Of a stretch of 64,000 nucleotides of DNA, positions 24,445 through 36,268 are shown in pieces. Source of the stretch: Fremontodendron californicum. Lineage: Eukaryota; Streptophyta; Magnoliopsida; Malvales; Malvaceae. The stretch's first letter is position 1. Each line of letters opens with the position of its first letter. Under the pieces are notes generated by a model, which saw only the letters and a list, made by a program, of their open reading frames with translations, had not been told where the DNA came from and ran no database searches. The stretch is taken from NCBI GenBank assembly GCA_030761205.1, contig JAULJL010000003.1:5208001-5272000 (forward strand), given 5' to 3'. Made by a program: the position numbers and the translations under genes.

Positions 24445-25095
24445 ATGGACGGGGAAAAGCAGAAGGAAAGAAGCAAAAGCGCGAGGAAAGAGAACCCTCT
24501 AAGTTCATCAAAAGCCAACGCCAATGCCAATGCAATCGAGATAACGTTGGGAATTGAGGACCTGATGCGAGAAATTTCGGGTCAACTGCCTCTCCATCCG
24601 TCGCCAAGTTCCAGACTTGATCAAAACAGTGGCTGACTGGCTGCAATGGCTTTCAAAGCCATCATTCCTCGATCATCACCAGGCCAGAAACCAATCTCTC
24701 CTGGGCAAGCTTTTACTACAACATCGACTATATGATCAGGTAGGGTTTGCCCCAGTGTCTTCCTCTTCGTCCATCAACTTAAACAGTATGCGACCATATA
24801 TATATAGCCCTACCTTTTCAAGGATTGTGCTGGAGACGGAGGTTATGTCTTAGCTGCTATAAATTCATCTAATGGTTTGTTTCTCTTTTATATATGGAGT
24901 CTTTCAGCTTAATTACTACTCTTCCATTGATGGGAAATGGATAACCCAAACCTATAAGATGATGCCTTTGTTCGGTAGCAATTTTGTTTTATCCGGTTCA
25001 TCTAATTTCTTCAGAGGCTAGCTTCATTGGCTGTTGGATCCCTTGTGGCTTATTTATATACCAAAAGAACCGCAAATCAATCTGCTACACCATAA
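24445..25095 (+). pseudogene. Small two-exon gene of unknown family, frameshifted
   Basis: I do not recognise this protein. From the ATG at 24445 the frame runs through MDGEKQKERSKSARKENPL and ITLGIEDLMREISGQLPL, then hits a stop at 24634. In the neighbouring frame an apparent continuation begins at the same place: RRQVPDLIKTVADWLQWLSK, then LLGKLLLQHRLYDQ, ending at a donor CAG|GTAGGG (24739/24740). A phase-compatible acceptor at 25014/25015 opens a second exon (25015-25095) with RLASLAVGSLVAYLYTKR and a TAA stop, which looks like a C-terminal membrane segment. A one-base length change near 24595-24605 would explain the break. It may be a decayed gene, or an intact gene with an assembly or sequencing error. 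An upstream exon is possible because TTTTCAG precedes the ATG. Confidence 0.45.
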
Positions 25096-26617
25096 CTGCA
25101 GATTTCTGGTATGTCAAATGATTACGGAATATGTGTTAAAAAGCGATGTTATCTTACATTTATTAAGTTTTGAAAATCTTATAATTTTAAATTTAACAAA
25201 TTTAAGTTGAACTTCTCTATCTTTTGTCAATTAATTTAAGTTAAATGTTTAACATGAAATCATAGTTCAATTTTTGCTAAGTTGTTTTTACATGTTATAT
25301 ATTATCGGATACCCTTATCATCTTTCCTTACAAAGTTCCTACCAGGGTTCCCCTTTCCAACCAATCTTCAGGTAAGTTGCACTAATTCTTTTAAACAAAA
25401 GAGAAAAAAAAAAGTAATTAATTTAATGATCGAGTTATATAGTTACACGTTATTTTGTAATTTAAATTCATCAAATTTATTTATTTTTTATCAAATTGAA
25501 CTTATTCGGAAGATTTCTCCACTAGCAATTAGCCTTTTTTATGTTAATATATATATATATATATATTAATTCCAACAGTTGAAATGTCCATGGAACCACT
25601 TGATGAAGAACCAGTTGCAACTGATCTAATTAATGGATGAAGTGGATTAATCCGAATTTTTTTCACTCAATTCGACTCGATTCGGCCGAACGCTCATCCC
25701 CTAAGTCTATCTACTAAGATTACACTGAAAAGTTTGGAGAAAAACTCGTTTCCAAATATTCCTCTATCACCAATTATAGAAACATACCTAACAGGAACAG
25801 TCTAAACTATCTTCTATCAGGTGAAGAAAGTTGCAATTACGTGATGCAGTGGCTGATGATAGCAAGAGACAAGGCTCCTCCAAAATTTTTGGAACCCTAA
25901 ATACCTTTAAATTGACCCTTCAAATTAAAATTATTATTTTTAAATTTTACTTTAAATTGACAAAATGAGCTAAAATTGCATTGTTGTTTATCTATTTATT
26001 GAATCCGCCGATCATTATTTACAAACACTTAAGATCAATAAGCTTGTCATAATCATTAAGTTACAATCATGTAAACTTAAAAAAAAAATTGATTTTTTAG
26101 CTTTTTCGACATAACTTCTCTTCTCATATATTTCAATTCAGTTCTATATCTTTATGACCATTTCAATGTGTTTTGCTTAACCATTTGAGTTACCACTTGA
26201 CAAAGATCTTTATTGCTAAGTTTTTTTTAAAAATATATGTACATATATTCTTGTCTCCATATGAATAATCTTAAATTTTTTGTGTTTTGTCAAAAATTCG
26301 AGATATTTCTTTTTAAATTTCTGTTATAATGCTATATAAATTGACTTGTCTTAACCGCTTATGAAAAATTCTTGTTTTTACAAAGCTTGGTACTTTAACT
26401 TGTTGAGATTTTATTAGAAAAAATAAATTGATAATAAATTTGTAAATTTATGAATCGCTAAAATTTATATATTTTATGGGATTTATATATTTTATTAGTA
26501 TATTGTTTACACTTTATATTAAATTTTTTTTGTGGAATACCTTAAATAAAAATAAAAAATATAATTTTAGTTGATCCTCTCAAAATCAAAAGTCAAGATC
26601 CGTCATTGACGTGATGC
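25096..26617. other. Intergenic, no gene seen
   Basis: AT-rich. A TA run lies at about 25547-25566. The words ATTCGACTCGATTCGG and GAACGCTCATCCC at about 25656-25698 are a degraded right end of the transposon type seen at 4989-6031. The remainder (25700-26617) shows no coding frame. Confidence 0.45.
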
Positions 26618-26713
26618 AAGTAATTGTCTTAAAAAAATTGCGGGTATGTAAGTAATTGTCTTGACAAAATTGCGGGTACGTAAGTAATTGTCTTGACAAA
26701 ATTGCGGGTACGT
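26618..26713. repeat. Three tandem 32-bp units
   Basis: AAGTAATTGTCTTGACAAAA followed by TTGCGGGTACGT repeats at 26618, 26650 and 26682. The last two copies are identical; the first has a few changes. It directly abuts the hAT-like element that starts at 26722. Confidence 0.9.
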
Positions 26714-26721
26714 GTTTTTGT

Positions 26722-27457
26722 TAGTGATTTAAAAACCAGTCCGGATCGGCCGATTCAATCGAAAATCGACTGGTCCGACGGTTCATTAACATACTTTAAA
26801 TCGAAAAATTCATGAACCGGAAAGAACCGATAAAAAATGGGGAATCGAAAACCAGAAAAACCGATAAAAACCCAATAAAATCGAAAATTTTAATTGATTT
26901 ATTGTTTTGACCTTTTGGACTTTTTTAATCCAATTAAATCATTGGACCGAAACAATAAATGACCCAAATTGAATTGTTTTTTTGAGTTTTGACCCAATTT
27001 TGTAAGCCCCCTTAGGGGCTAGGGCATTTCAAAGCTGATTTTTTTTCTTCTATCGTTAACCTTCATCCAGTCACAGACGACATTCTCGGCTTCTTCAGTT
27101 CTTCTCGCTTCACGGCTTCAGTTCTACTTCTCTGCTTCTCGCTTCGTTCTTTCTTGCTCGGTGCTGTTTTGGTTAACTTGCTTGGAATATATATATCTCT
27201 TAAACTTTTGTTGATATAGTACTCGGAATCGTTTAAACAGTAATACTTGTGACAATAGTTCTTAGAGGGACTTGGAAGCTTAAACCACAAATTGCGTTGA
27301 TAAATTGGTGAATGATGATGGTTTCTTATGTGAAATATATATATATATATATATATAATTTTTTGGCAACAATTGAACCGGTCAATCGATTCAACCAATT
27401 GAATCGAAAATCAAAAATTTAACCGGTTCGACTTTCGGTCCGATTTTTTCAACATTG
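26722..27457. mobile_element. hAT-type MITE, 736 bp
   Basis: The left end reads TAGTGATTTAAAAACC and the right end, inwards, CAATGTTGAAAAAATC; both are followed by CCGG/TCGAAAAT-rich subterminal stretches. A perfect 8-bp target duplication GTTTTTGT flanks it (26714-26721 and 27458-27465). The interior has a C/T-rich segment (about 27040-27160) and a TA run at 27337-27355. No transposase frame. Confidence 0.8.
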
Positions 27458-27465
27458 GTTTTTGT

Positions 27466-28524
27466 CTCTCCCAGATCATCTCCGCCACCACAATATAAAA
27501 TGCCAGTAATATGTAGTTCTCCTATATGTTTTCTTCTTTGCTAAGGAAATTGTCGAGGGAACTATACCTCAAATTTTTGTTTAAACTTGAAAGTTGAAAC
27601 TGAGAATCATGCGGTAGCTCCCATCGAGTTCAATGCTCATGATGATCGAACTGAAGGGCAATTTAATCAATGGTAATTCCTAATTAGCCTAGGTAAGTGC
27701 GTATTGCTTCTTTCTAAGCAGAGAAGATAATAACAAAATGGGTTAGTAATCAACTAATCATGATGTTGGACTTATATAAAGTTAAAAAGATTTTGTTAAC
27801 AAATGTCGTAAAAACACTTTTTAAAATTACTATATATAACAATATCTCCATCCAATGCATTGAAAATAACGAATAAAATTGTCAAATAGTGCATTTAATA
27901 TAATATTCCTTTTATAAATAATATATTAACTAATTTTAAAGAGTGTCCTATTGCACTCATTAGCAAAACCCAAAGTTAAATTAGCAACTTTCATTTAGGC
28001 TCCTAGTCTCCTACTCCAACAGCAAAAAGAACAGGCTCAAGGACTAGGAAGAGACATGCAGAGGAAAATTTTCATTCAAATTTCAATTTGAAAGACTAAG
28101 GTTCGAATTCTAGCTATGGGAGAGTGGTGTTCTAGGATTGTGCACATCAACATGAACCAAGGAAAATGACTAGGGACAGTATAGATTTGCTCCAACAATG
28201 AAAGTTCAAGGGCCAATACGCATCAGAGTGAACACAACCACTAACAAGTTACAAGAAAGCCCCTTTAAAAAATAAGGGTTTATTGAAGAATTGCTTGCAT
28301 TCAAGCATAAAATGCAGTTCACAGTTTTATATATTATTCGGACATTGCAAACAGACTAAACCAAACAGAGTGATTCCATTCAAAACTGACATAGATCACT
28401 GTGTAACCAACCAATTAGGAAAGGCAAAACTCATGTCAACTTGTGCTAATAAAGCATGATTCGACATACAAATAATTTGAAGATGAATTTCAACAGCAGT
28501 AACTACAAGACACTCTAAAATACC
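27466..28524. other. Intergenic with one small MITE
   Basis: Contains the MITE at 27791-27968. The 3' UTR of QCR7 should occupy roughly 28300-28524. No further gene was recognised. Confidence 0.5.
27791..27968 (-). mobile_element. Small MITE, copy A (about 178 bp)
   Basis: Read on the minus strand it starts TTTTGCTAATGAGTG and runs parallel to the plus-strand sequence at 38207-38385, sharing AATATATTATTTAT, AATATTATATTAAAT, ACAATTTTATTC and ATATTGTTATATATAGTAA. Both copies have weak inverted ends (GCTAATGAGTG / ACTAACAAGTG in copy B). No clear target duplication. Confidence 0.65.
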
Positions 28525-29110
28525 TTAAGGAATGGTTCGCTGATACAGAGGCAAAGCTCCCAAAGCTTCACGCTCTGCTCTCTCCTTCTTCACCTACAAG
28601 ATACAACCAAAAATAATCTTAAAACAAACTCCAACTCTATCCATTCATTTCACATTAAATTTCAAGCCTTGCTTTTATCAAACACAAAAAAATAAAAATA
28701 AAAATTACTAGTTTAAAAATTCTAATACATATCATAAATAAAGTGCAATACAAACTAGAAGTTTTCAACCATATAAAATTCCTCTCGATTGGTAAATACT
28801 GCAACAATCCCATATAAACTTCCTCCCAAACCAGCTAATTAAATCAAAACAGAATTTAATAACTAAGAATCTAGTATTTTGACATGGAAATGAACAACCA
28901 GAACCATCCATCTTAATTTCAAGAACAACTACAAATAAAGCTGGCATCACAAGATTTGAATTGGTCTAAGTGACTATGTCTGAATTCGGTCTCTCAGTGT
29001 TGTCAAGGGCGCAAGGCGCACTCTAAGCGCTAGAACCCTTATATTGCCTTAGGCGTAAGGCGTAAAAAAAATGCTCGTCTGAGTGAAGTAAGGCGCAATA
29101 TGTATATGTG

Positions 29111-29141
<31 letters not shown>

Positions 29142-31290
29142 GCTTAAGATATATAATTATGATAATAAACTCTAAAAAGTGGTCAAATTTATCTACAAAA
29201 TATGTAACTTTTTTTTTACTCAATATGCATGATTTCCTTATAATCTCATGTCCGTTGTTGAATACCCAAATATTGAGAAGTAGAGAGTTTAGTAGAGAGT
29301 TTGGTACTATCCCCTTTCTTACTAGTAAAGGTACATCTAATTAAAAAAGTTAAAATTAAAGAGAACTTCAATTAGGCAGGCTTTTTTTACGCCTATCACC
29401 TTACAAAAAAGCACGCCTAGGCCTACCAGGCGTGCACCTGATCAAATGAGCCTCGCCCAAAAGGGTCTGAGGCGCTTTTATTATCTAACGCCAAGGCACA
29501 AGGTGTAGGCGCACCTAGGCGCAAACGTTGACAACACTGGTCTCTCTATTACTTTAATTCAGCAGTTTTAGTCCCTTTCACTTTTATTAAAAGTAGATTT
29601 AAGAAAAATAGATAACAGTATTAAAACTATCATTAGTTTCAGCCATGTTGTCTTTTTGTTGATGACATGGCTCGTAAACCAGAATATTTTGACCACACGG
29701 CACACACTAACACAAAAGAAAAAAAACATTTATTTTTAAAAAAATACTAAAAGTTGTTTTTTTCAGAACCTAAAAAACTATTAATTATTCTTTATTTAAA
29801 ATAAAATATGATTTTTTTATCTGATACTTACTACCACATGGTCAAAAAATTAATCCACCTTATCATGTCATGTCATCAATAGAATGCCACATCATCCAAA
29901 TTAATGGAAGACTTTAACACCTTAATTAATTATCCTTAAATCAGCTTGTAATGAGAGTGTAAGGATTAAATTTATTAGAATTGAAGTAGAGGGATTAAAA
30001 CTGCCGAATTGAAATAGTAGAAGAACCAAATTCAAATTTCGACCATTACAATTGCTGAGATCCCAGAGGATTAACATACAGAGATTGTAGTGAAATCTTA
30101 AAATCCAATACATAAAAGACAATTCAATCCAATACAACCATTCCTACATATATTCCACATTTAAATAGTGGGGTATATCAGAAATAAATCTGAATATAAT
30201 CATAAGGATCACAGCTAGTACAAGCAGTAAAACCAAGAAAAAAAGACTACTATAAATCAGTGCTATCAAGGGGGACGCCTAGGCGCGCTTAGGCACAGAG
30301 CTAAGCACCAAAAGCACCTCATAACTAGACCTGCTCACGGGCCGGGCAGCCCGCCCGGCCCGGCCCAATACGGGCCGGGCCTGTGCAGGCAAAATGCTGT
30401 TCCGGGCCGGCCCGAAACAGTATTTTTTATTATTATAATATTATTTAATTTTAATTTTAATTAAAAAAATTAAAAAATTTATTTTTTTATTCCGATGAAC
30501 AGTGATTCAGGCATAACGGGCGGGCCTGGGCAAAAAAAATATAAAAAATGGGCCGCGGCCCGGCCCGGCCCATGAGCACCTCTACAGTCATAACCCTTTA
30601 CGCGAGGCACCTTTAATGAGGCACTGGATTTTTGCGCTTTACTGCACCTTTTTTTGAAGCAAAAGGCGTTAAAATAGCATGCTTGAGTGAAGTGTCTTTC
30701 AATTTACTATTTTTTAAAAAAATTTATAGTTTTTAGTTTACAAGTCAATAAAAGGACCCCCATTTATCTGTATAAATAAATAAAAAAGGGTAATATAGTC
30801 TATGAAAGGCTTTTTTCTTAGAGCCACAGCTGCTAGTTCTTATTAGGTTAAGAAAAAGTCTCCCACGTAAGCTGCAGCGATACTCAGGAAAAAGGTATGT
30901 TATTTTTTATTTTATATTATTACTTAAAAGCTTTCTGTTTTTTTCTTCTTCTCTAGACAGTCGACACTTTTCTTTTTGGGAGGGCTTCTTCCTCCTCTGT
31001 GTTTAGCTCTCATAACAGGGGGTTTATACCTCTGTTTTTCTCTTTCAAGACAGAGGATAACGTGCTCTGTTATGAAAAAAAACAAAACAGAGCAAGAGTT
31101 ATTCTATTTTTAAAGACAAACAAAGAAAACCTTGCTCTATTTTTTTCTTTCAGATAAGAAGCAGATTTCTTTCTAATATTTTCAGTTCTTCTCCAAAGGC
31201 CAAAATGTAATCTTTTTTATTTTATCAAATAAATTATATATTAAAAGTCTAGCTTATTATTTATAATACATAAAGTCATAAAATTTTCTT

Positions 31291-31321
<31 letters not shown>

Positions 31322-32959
31322 CGCCTTCACTTGTGCGAGCCATTTTTTTCCGCCTTGTGCCTCGGCAATATAAAGGTTCTAGCACCTATAGTGTGCCTTG
31401 CACCTTAACAAAACTTCTATAAATGCAGTATGAGAATATGAGCACTACGTCCCTACTTAGATAAAAAAACAATAGAAAATATAAATTAGAACCCTATTAC
31501 TTTATCCATTATGTTTGTCAGAACATACCAAGTAATTACACAATTATCCTAAATATCTAGATTGAAATATAGTAATTACTACACTGTAACGATTATTGGT
31601 CACGTCATGTCAATATTACTCCAACTCTCAGTCTTTCTAAAGTACCCATGTAGGATACATATGTGACCCCTCAAAGTAGGCATGGATATGAGTGTATGAC
31701 CTTCATATTAGGTAAACATAGAATAAATTGAACACACTTGTTTCGAGCACTTACAGATGCCTGGAATTCCACGAAATAACGAAAGCCAAAAAATGTAAAT
31801 GAAATTCAAGTGAATTAGTCAACAGAGCTTTACTGTTCAAAAACTTACAAGAGCAAGCATATCTTGAAGATAGCTCCTAAATGGTGTTTGCATTTTCTGC
31901 AAAGGAACAATAATATCCAATGAATTATGAGATCTCAAAGTACAGTCATGAAGCGAAGATGCATGTTCACATCAAAAACACTGATTAGCTAATTCTATTT
32001 TTTCCTTACACCCTTTCTTCTTATAAAATAAATAATGGCAAGCATACATGGATTAGAATTATAAACATAATCAAAGATACAAACTGATGTTAACAAGAAT
32101 AGACATAGCTTAATCATATTGCTAGAAATATGCAATATTAGTTCCTCAATCTGCATCCACTTGTTTAATAGCCTTAGAAGGATTGAGCTTTACAGGGAAA
32201 AAAGAGTTCCGTTCCGACTTTGCTACTTCCATTAATAATTCAGAATAATTTAGGCTTCTGTATCCAATGGTTTTACCTATCGGATTAGGAAGGAAAATAA
32301 AATACTAACTGTAGCAACAAATCATAGCAAAGAAATCAATGAGAATTATTCTACCTTAGTCATATCCCAATACGAGACTACATGCATATGTACGTATACA
32401 AAATCAAGTATTTTTTAAAATTAAAAGAAAATTGTAAACATCAACGGCATATACATTTAAAGGAAATAGGATTCATTCGAGGTTTCTAACATATAATAGC
32501 TAAATCTAATTCAAATTTACAGAAAAACAACAAATAGAATCCCCAAATTAAGTACTCAAATAAAATTCGCCAAAATCTTAATTGAAACTTAAAAGTAAAA
32601 TGAAAGAGAAAAGAGGAAACCTGAAGATTTTCGGGAAGATACTCATGCTTCATGGAAAGGTCCATTGCGCGCTTAAGGCGTTGGTTACGGGCATCGACGA
32701 TCTCACGGGGCAGCCGATTCAACGCCTCCTTGATATCCAGATCGTAGTAAGGATCGTATAAATCGTCGTAGCGAAGGCCTAAACAAATTCTCCAATAAGT
32801 GTAATTGAAATTTTAATGAAAAGAAGAAGAAGAAATTAGGGTTAGGGTTTTGGGGAAAACCTTACCGAAATTGCGAAGGCGTTTGGAAATGGATTTCATG
32901 TGCAGAGCTGCCAACCAGTTCTTCTTCGGATCCAGAAATGACTGCAAAAATGTCGACAT
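28525..32959 (-). CDS. QCR7: Cytochrome bc1 complex subunit 7 (QCR7)
   Basis: Small matrix-side subunit of respiratory complex III (ubiquinol-cytochrome c reductase) in the mitochondrial inner membrane; the family helps assemble cytochrome b. Exons on the minus strand: 32866-32959, 32621-32778, 31849-31896 and 28525-28593. All introns are GT-AG and in phase; the sum is 369 nt, 122 aa, the normal length for plants. The protein starts MSTFLQSFLDPKKNWLAALH, contains LRYDDLYDPYYDLDIKEAL, LPREIVDARNQRLKRAMDLS and MKHEYLPENLQ, and ends LPLYQRTIP, all typical of the UQCRB/QCR7 family. No cleavable presequence is evident. The third intron is 3.25 kb and holds two large inverted transposon copies plus a nested MITE; the other introns are short or under 1 kb. 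Confidence 0.96.
28996..29538. mobile_element. hAT-type element in QCR7 intron 3, copy 1
   Basis: Ends are AGTGTTGTCAAGGGCG and, inwards from the right, AGTGTTGTCAACGTTTG. A perfect 8-bp duplication GGTCTCTC flanks it (28988-28995 and 29539-29546). Subterminal parts are full of GGCGC/GCGCC words (AAGGCGCACT, ACCTAGGCGC). The middle is AT-rich with a TA run at 29113-29133. No transposase. 543 bp. Confidence 0.85.
30259..31417. mobile_element. hAT-type element in QCR7 intron 3, copy 2 (inverted, interrupted)
   Basis: Its right end, read inwards, gives AAGGTGCAAGGCACACT and GTGCTAGAACCTTTATATTG, which matches the left end of copy 1 (AAGGGCGCAAGGCGCACT, CGCTAGAACCCTTATATTG). Its left end AGTGCTATCAAGG matches the other terminus. 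Flanks TATAAATC and TATAAATG are a likely 8-bp duplication with one change. Copy 2 is therefore inverted relative to copy 1. It is split by the MITE at 30326-30584 and contains a (TA)n run at 31290-31321. Its interior (30820-31200) has an exon-like C/T-rich segment but no long frame. Confidence 0.7.
30326..30584. mobile_element. hAT-type MITE with GC-rich ends, copy 2 (nested)
   Basis: Same family and same orientation as 4101-4396: left end TAGACCTGCTCACGGGCC, right end inwards TAGAGGTGCTCATGGGCC, with the shared inner words TTCCGGGCCGGCCC and GAACAGTGATTC. Flanks CTCATAAC and, two bases after the right end, GTCATAAC form a probable 8-bp duplication with one mismatch. It is inserted in the 30259-31417 element. 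Confidence 0.85.
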
Positions 32960-32999
32960 TTTGGCAACTCGTTTCTTTCTCTCTACCTCAGCCTAGTTC

Positions 33000-34084
33000 C
33001 GTTTGTCTCCTTTTTATTTTGTTTTCTGGGAAGAAGGGTTTCTGATCTATAATAATGTGGCAATATATCGACCTTATGATAAAAAAAAAATGTCATGAGA
33101 TGAGATATGATGATATCTCATGAGATATTGAACAATAATAACTTTTTATAAAAAGAAAAAGTTAATATTAATTTTATTTATTTCATTCATCTAGTAAACA
33201 AGAAAAATGCCTCATTTTTTACACAAAAATATTAAAATTTTACTTATTTAAAATTACGTCACATTTTACTTATTTTTATAAAATTTTTGTTATTTTACTT
33301 ATCCTTCTTTGTTTATGCTAAGATTTTGATTTTCCAATAACTTGTTATAGATTTTTTTGTTTTAAATTGAAGAAAAAAATAACTTTGACATCATTGACGT
33401 TATTTCATGACGATTGTTCATACAAAATATTCATAAAATTAAAAACTAAAATATTTAAATATTAAATTATTTATTTAACTATTACTTGCTTGTTTATATA
33501 TTTTTTATAATAAATAAAAAAATATTTTTTATTTTCGTAATGTTTAGAAAGGATGATTGGCTTTGTTTATTCATTATAATAGTTAATTAATTTCATTTTT
33601 TAAATTAAAATTGAAAAAAAAAAAGGAGACTTTGATCAAGCAAAAAAAGAAAAAAAATCCAAGACCTTGTGCAAGTTTTGATAAAATGAATTTCTATCAA
33701 GTTTGTTATTTGTAAGAATATTTTTTTTAGAAACTGTTATTAGTGAGCTTTTTTACCTTTTCAATTATCTTATATAGAAAAAAAAAAATTAATGATTATT
33801 TTAACATTTACCTATCATTACTTGAGTTAAATTATTTTAAACAAAAAATATTTTTAAGAGAAAATAAAAAATTATTAACTTAATAATATGAAGATTAAGC
33901 AATTGTTTATCATTAAACAATTAGTTTTATCTTAAATGCATTTTAGTATCGATAAACACCTAAAGGCCATTTTAGTCATAAACTTTTTTAATTTTTAGTA
34001 AATAGTGGAATGAGAATAAAAAAAAATAGTTTTTTTTTTAATGGATTTGACCATTTTATTAGAGGAATTGAATGCTTCTCAAAC
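33000..34084. other. AT-rich intergenic DNA upstream of QCR7
   Basis: The first 100-200 bp should hold the QCR7 promoter and 5' UTR; no clear TATA element can be singled out. The rest is A/T-rich, low-complexity sequence with no gene. Confidence 0.45.
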
Positions 34085-34397
34085 TAGATCTGTCCATAGG
34101 TCGGGTCGCAGTTCGAAATTTTTTTTTATTGCTTGCCCAAGCCCATTCGAGCCGGGTCCGGGTCGGTTCGTATAAACTTGTTTTACTATTCAAATATATT
34201 AAAATATAAAAAAAATATATTTTTATTAATATTTATATATTTTTTATAATTAAATATAAATAAAAAATAATATTTTAATACTTAAACAGTGGTACGGGCT
34301 GGACCGGCCCGGATCATAAAAAATCATGTCCAGGCTTGACCCAATACGGGCCGGGCCGATCGAGCCGGACAGGCTACCCGACCCATGGACAGGTCTA
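34085..34397. mobile_element. hAT-type MITE, related GC-rich family (313 bp)
   Basis: Left end TAGATCTGTCCATAGGTC and right end inwards TAGACCTGTCCATGGGTC form inverted repeats. Flanks TCTCAAAC and TCTCAACA agree at the first six of eight positions and are a probable 8-bp duplication. Ends are GC-rich, middle AT-rich. The ends resemble but are not identical to those of the 4101/30326 family. Confidence 0.78.
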
Positions 34398-35643
34398 TCT
34401 CAACAGGTGCCCAACACCCTTATTTGTTTTATTTATTTATATTTATATAAAAATATGAAATTTTTTAAATTGATGAAAATAATTATTTTTTAATATATTT
34501 TTAAATTATTATTATAAATATTTTGATTATTAATAACATCTATCTAATTTATAAGTTGAAATTTTAATTTTATTAAAATGTTTTTGTTAAATAAATAAAA
34601 ATTTAATATTTGTATAAAATTACTTTATCTTAAAAATTTTAATTTTTCATTAAGTTTAATAAAAAGCAAATCAATTTATTTAATATAAATAAAAAAGAGT
34701 TAACATTTACATTAAATTCTTTATTTTCATAATTAATTTTTTATTAATATTAAAAAAATAATTTTTATAATAATTTGATATAATTTATACATGAAATAAA
34801 TTTTACATTAATTTTATTTTTAAAAAAAATATACAATTATTATATTAAAAAATATATAAAATAACGAGTATTCAGAAGAAAAAAAAAATCAGAACCAACG
34901 GGAGAGAAGAGGAAAGAAAGGGAGAGTGAGAAGGAAGGGATGGGGGAGGGGGAGCTGCTGCCAGCGCCAATTGGCTAGCCGGAGGTTGATTCGCATAGGA
35001 CCAAACGATGGGTGGTCGGTCATCCCTTCTCTTTCTCATTCCTTCTCTTTCCATTCCTTTTTCCTTCCTGATTCCACTCTCTTTTTTTTTTTTTTTATTA
35101 TTAATTTTGAGTTTTAAAAAAGTTGTCAGTATTTTGAATTTTTAAGAGATTTTCAAGATTTTTTTGAAGGTATTAATTTTGATTATCGAATCCACCAAGA
35201 TTGAAGCCACAAGGAAGACAAGAAAGTTCAGGTAAGCTGTGTTAAGCAAGGATTATCGACGGCACCGAGCCTGAACCCAACCGATTCTATGTTCATTTTT
35301 ATGCCGTTGGTGGTCACTATGATGTGCTCTATTTTCTTCGTGTTCACTTTGAGACACTTTTTCTATTGCTTTTGTTGTTAATATTGTACACAGAATTTGG
35401 TTGTGTCTCCTGTTGATACAGATGTGTTTTTTTTTTATTTATTTAAAAGTGGGAATATTGTTTTTAAACAAATATTTTCAAAGAATTTCTTGTTAAGGAG
35501 CTGAGTTTGCAACCTGAACATAAAAAATGGAAAGAAAAAGAAAGATGAAAGTTTTTTTTTCTTTTTTCTTGAGACCTGAGTTTGCAATCTTGCGCAAGGT
35601 TTGGTAAAATTACCTGCATTCTTCATTTTTCAGGTTTCTCTAA
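34398..35643. other. AT-rich intergenic DNA
   Basis: No supported gene. A purine-rich/pyrimidine-rich pair at 34880-35060 gives short open frames on both strands without known motifs. At 35225-35240 the sequence TTCAGGTAAGCT looks like a splice donor, but no exon could be attached to it. Confidence 0.4.
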
Positions 35644-36196
35644 GCCTGTGTTTGGATTGAGCAGGAACAGGGAAAGAAAAGTGAAGTAAAGTAAGAAAAA
35701 ATGATTTTTTTTTGTTTAGATAAAAAAATAAATAAATAAAGGGAGTTGAGCCTTTTTCATTTTTTTTTAATTATCTAAATGGAGGAAATGAAGCGAAAAG
35801 GAAAGTCAATTTTTTTTTTAATATAAAATATTTATATTATTTATTTTATATTCATCAAATTATTTTTTTATTTTTAAATTTATATACTTCACGAAATTAA
35901 TGTTGAAAACTATAACAATTTTTTTTTTTAGTTTTTTTATATTGCAATCATATTTTTTAATATATTTTTTATTTTATTTTTTATAATTTGATGTGTAATA
36001 TTTATATTATTATTTTAATTTAAAAAAAAATAGCATAAATGAAAATGTATATTATAATGTATTTTTTTTTCACACTTTAACCAAACGATAGAAATTAATA
36101 TTTTTTTAATATATTTTAATTATCCAAATAAAAAAAAATGATATATATATTTTTTAAACTTTTTTTTTATTTACTATCGTCTGTCTAAACATAGTA
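35644..36196. mobile_element. Possible Tourist-like MITE (553 bp)
   Basis: The left end GCCTGTGTTTGGATTG and the right end inwards TACTATGTTTAGACAG are weak inverted repeats, each flanked by TAA (35641-35643 and 36197-36199), the target triplet of PIF/Harbinger elements. The interior is T/A-rich with no gene. Confidence 0.4.
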
Positions 36197-36268
36197 TAAG
36201 GTAAGACATAATTTTTCAAAAATAAAAAAAAGGAAAAAGATAAAATGAAACAAAAAATTAAATTAATA

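Noticed and set aside
34872..35117. Short frames on both strands near a purine/pyrimidine-rich block
   Set aside because: Low-complexity composition, no homology that I recognise, no supporting splice sites.
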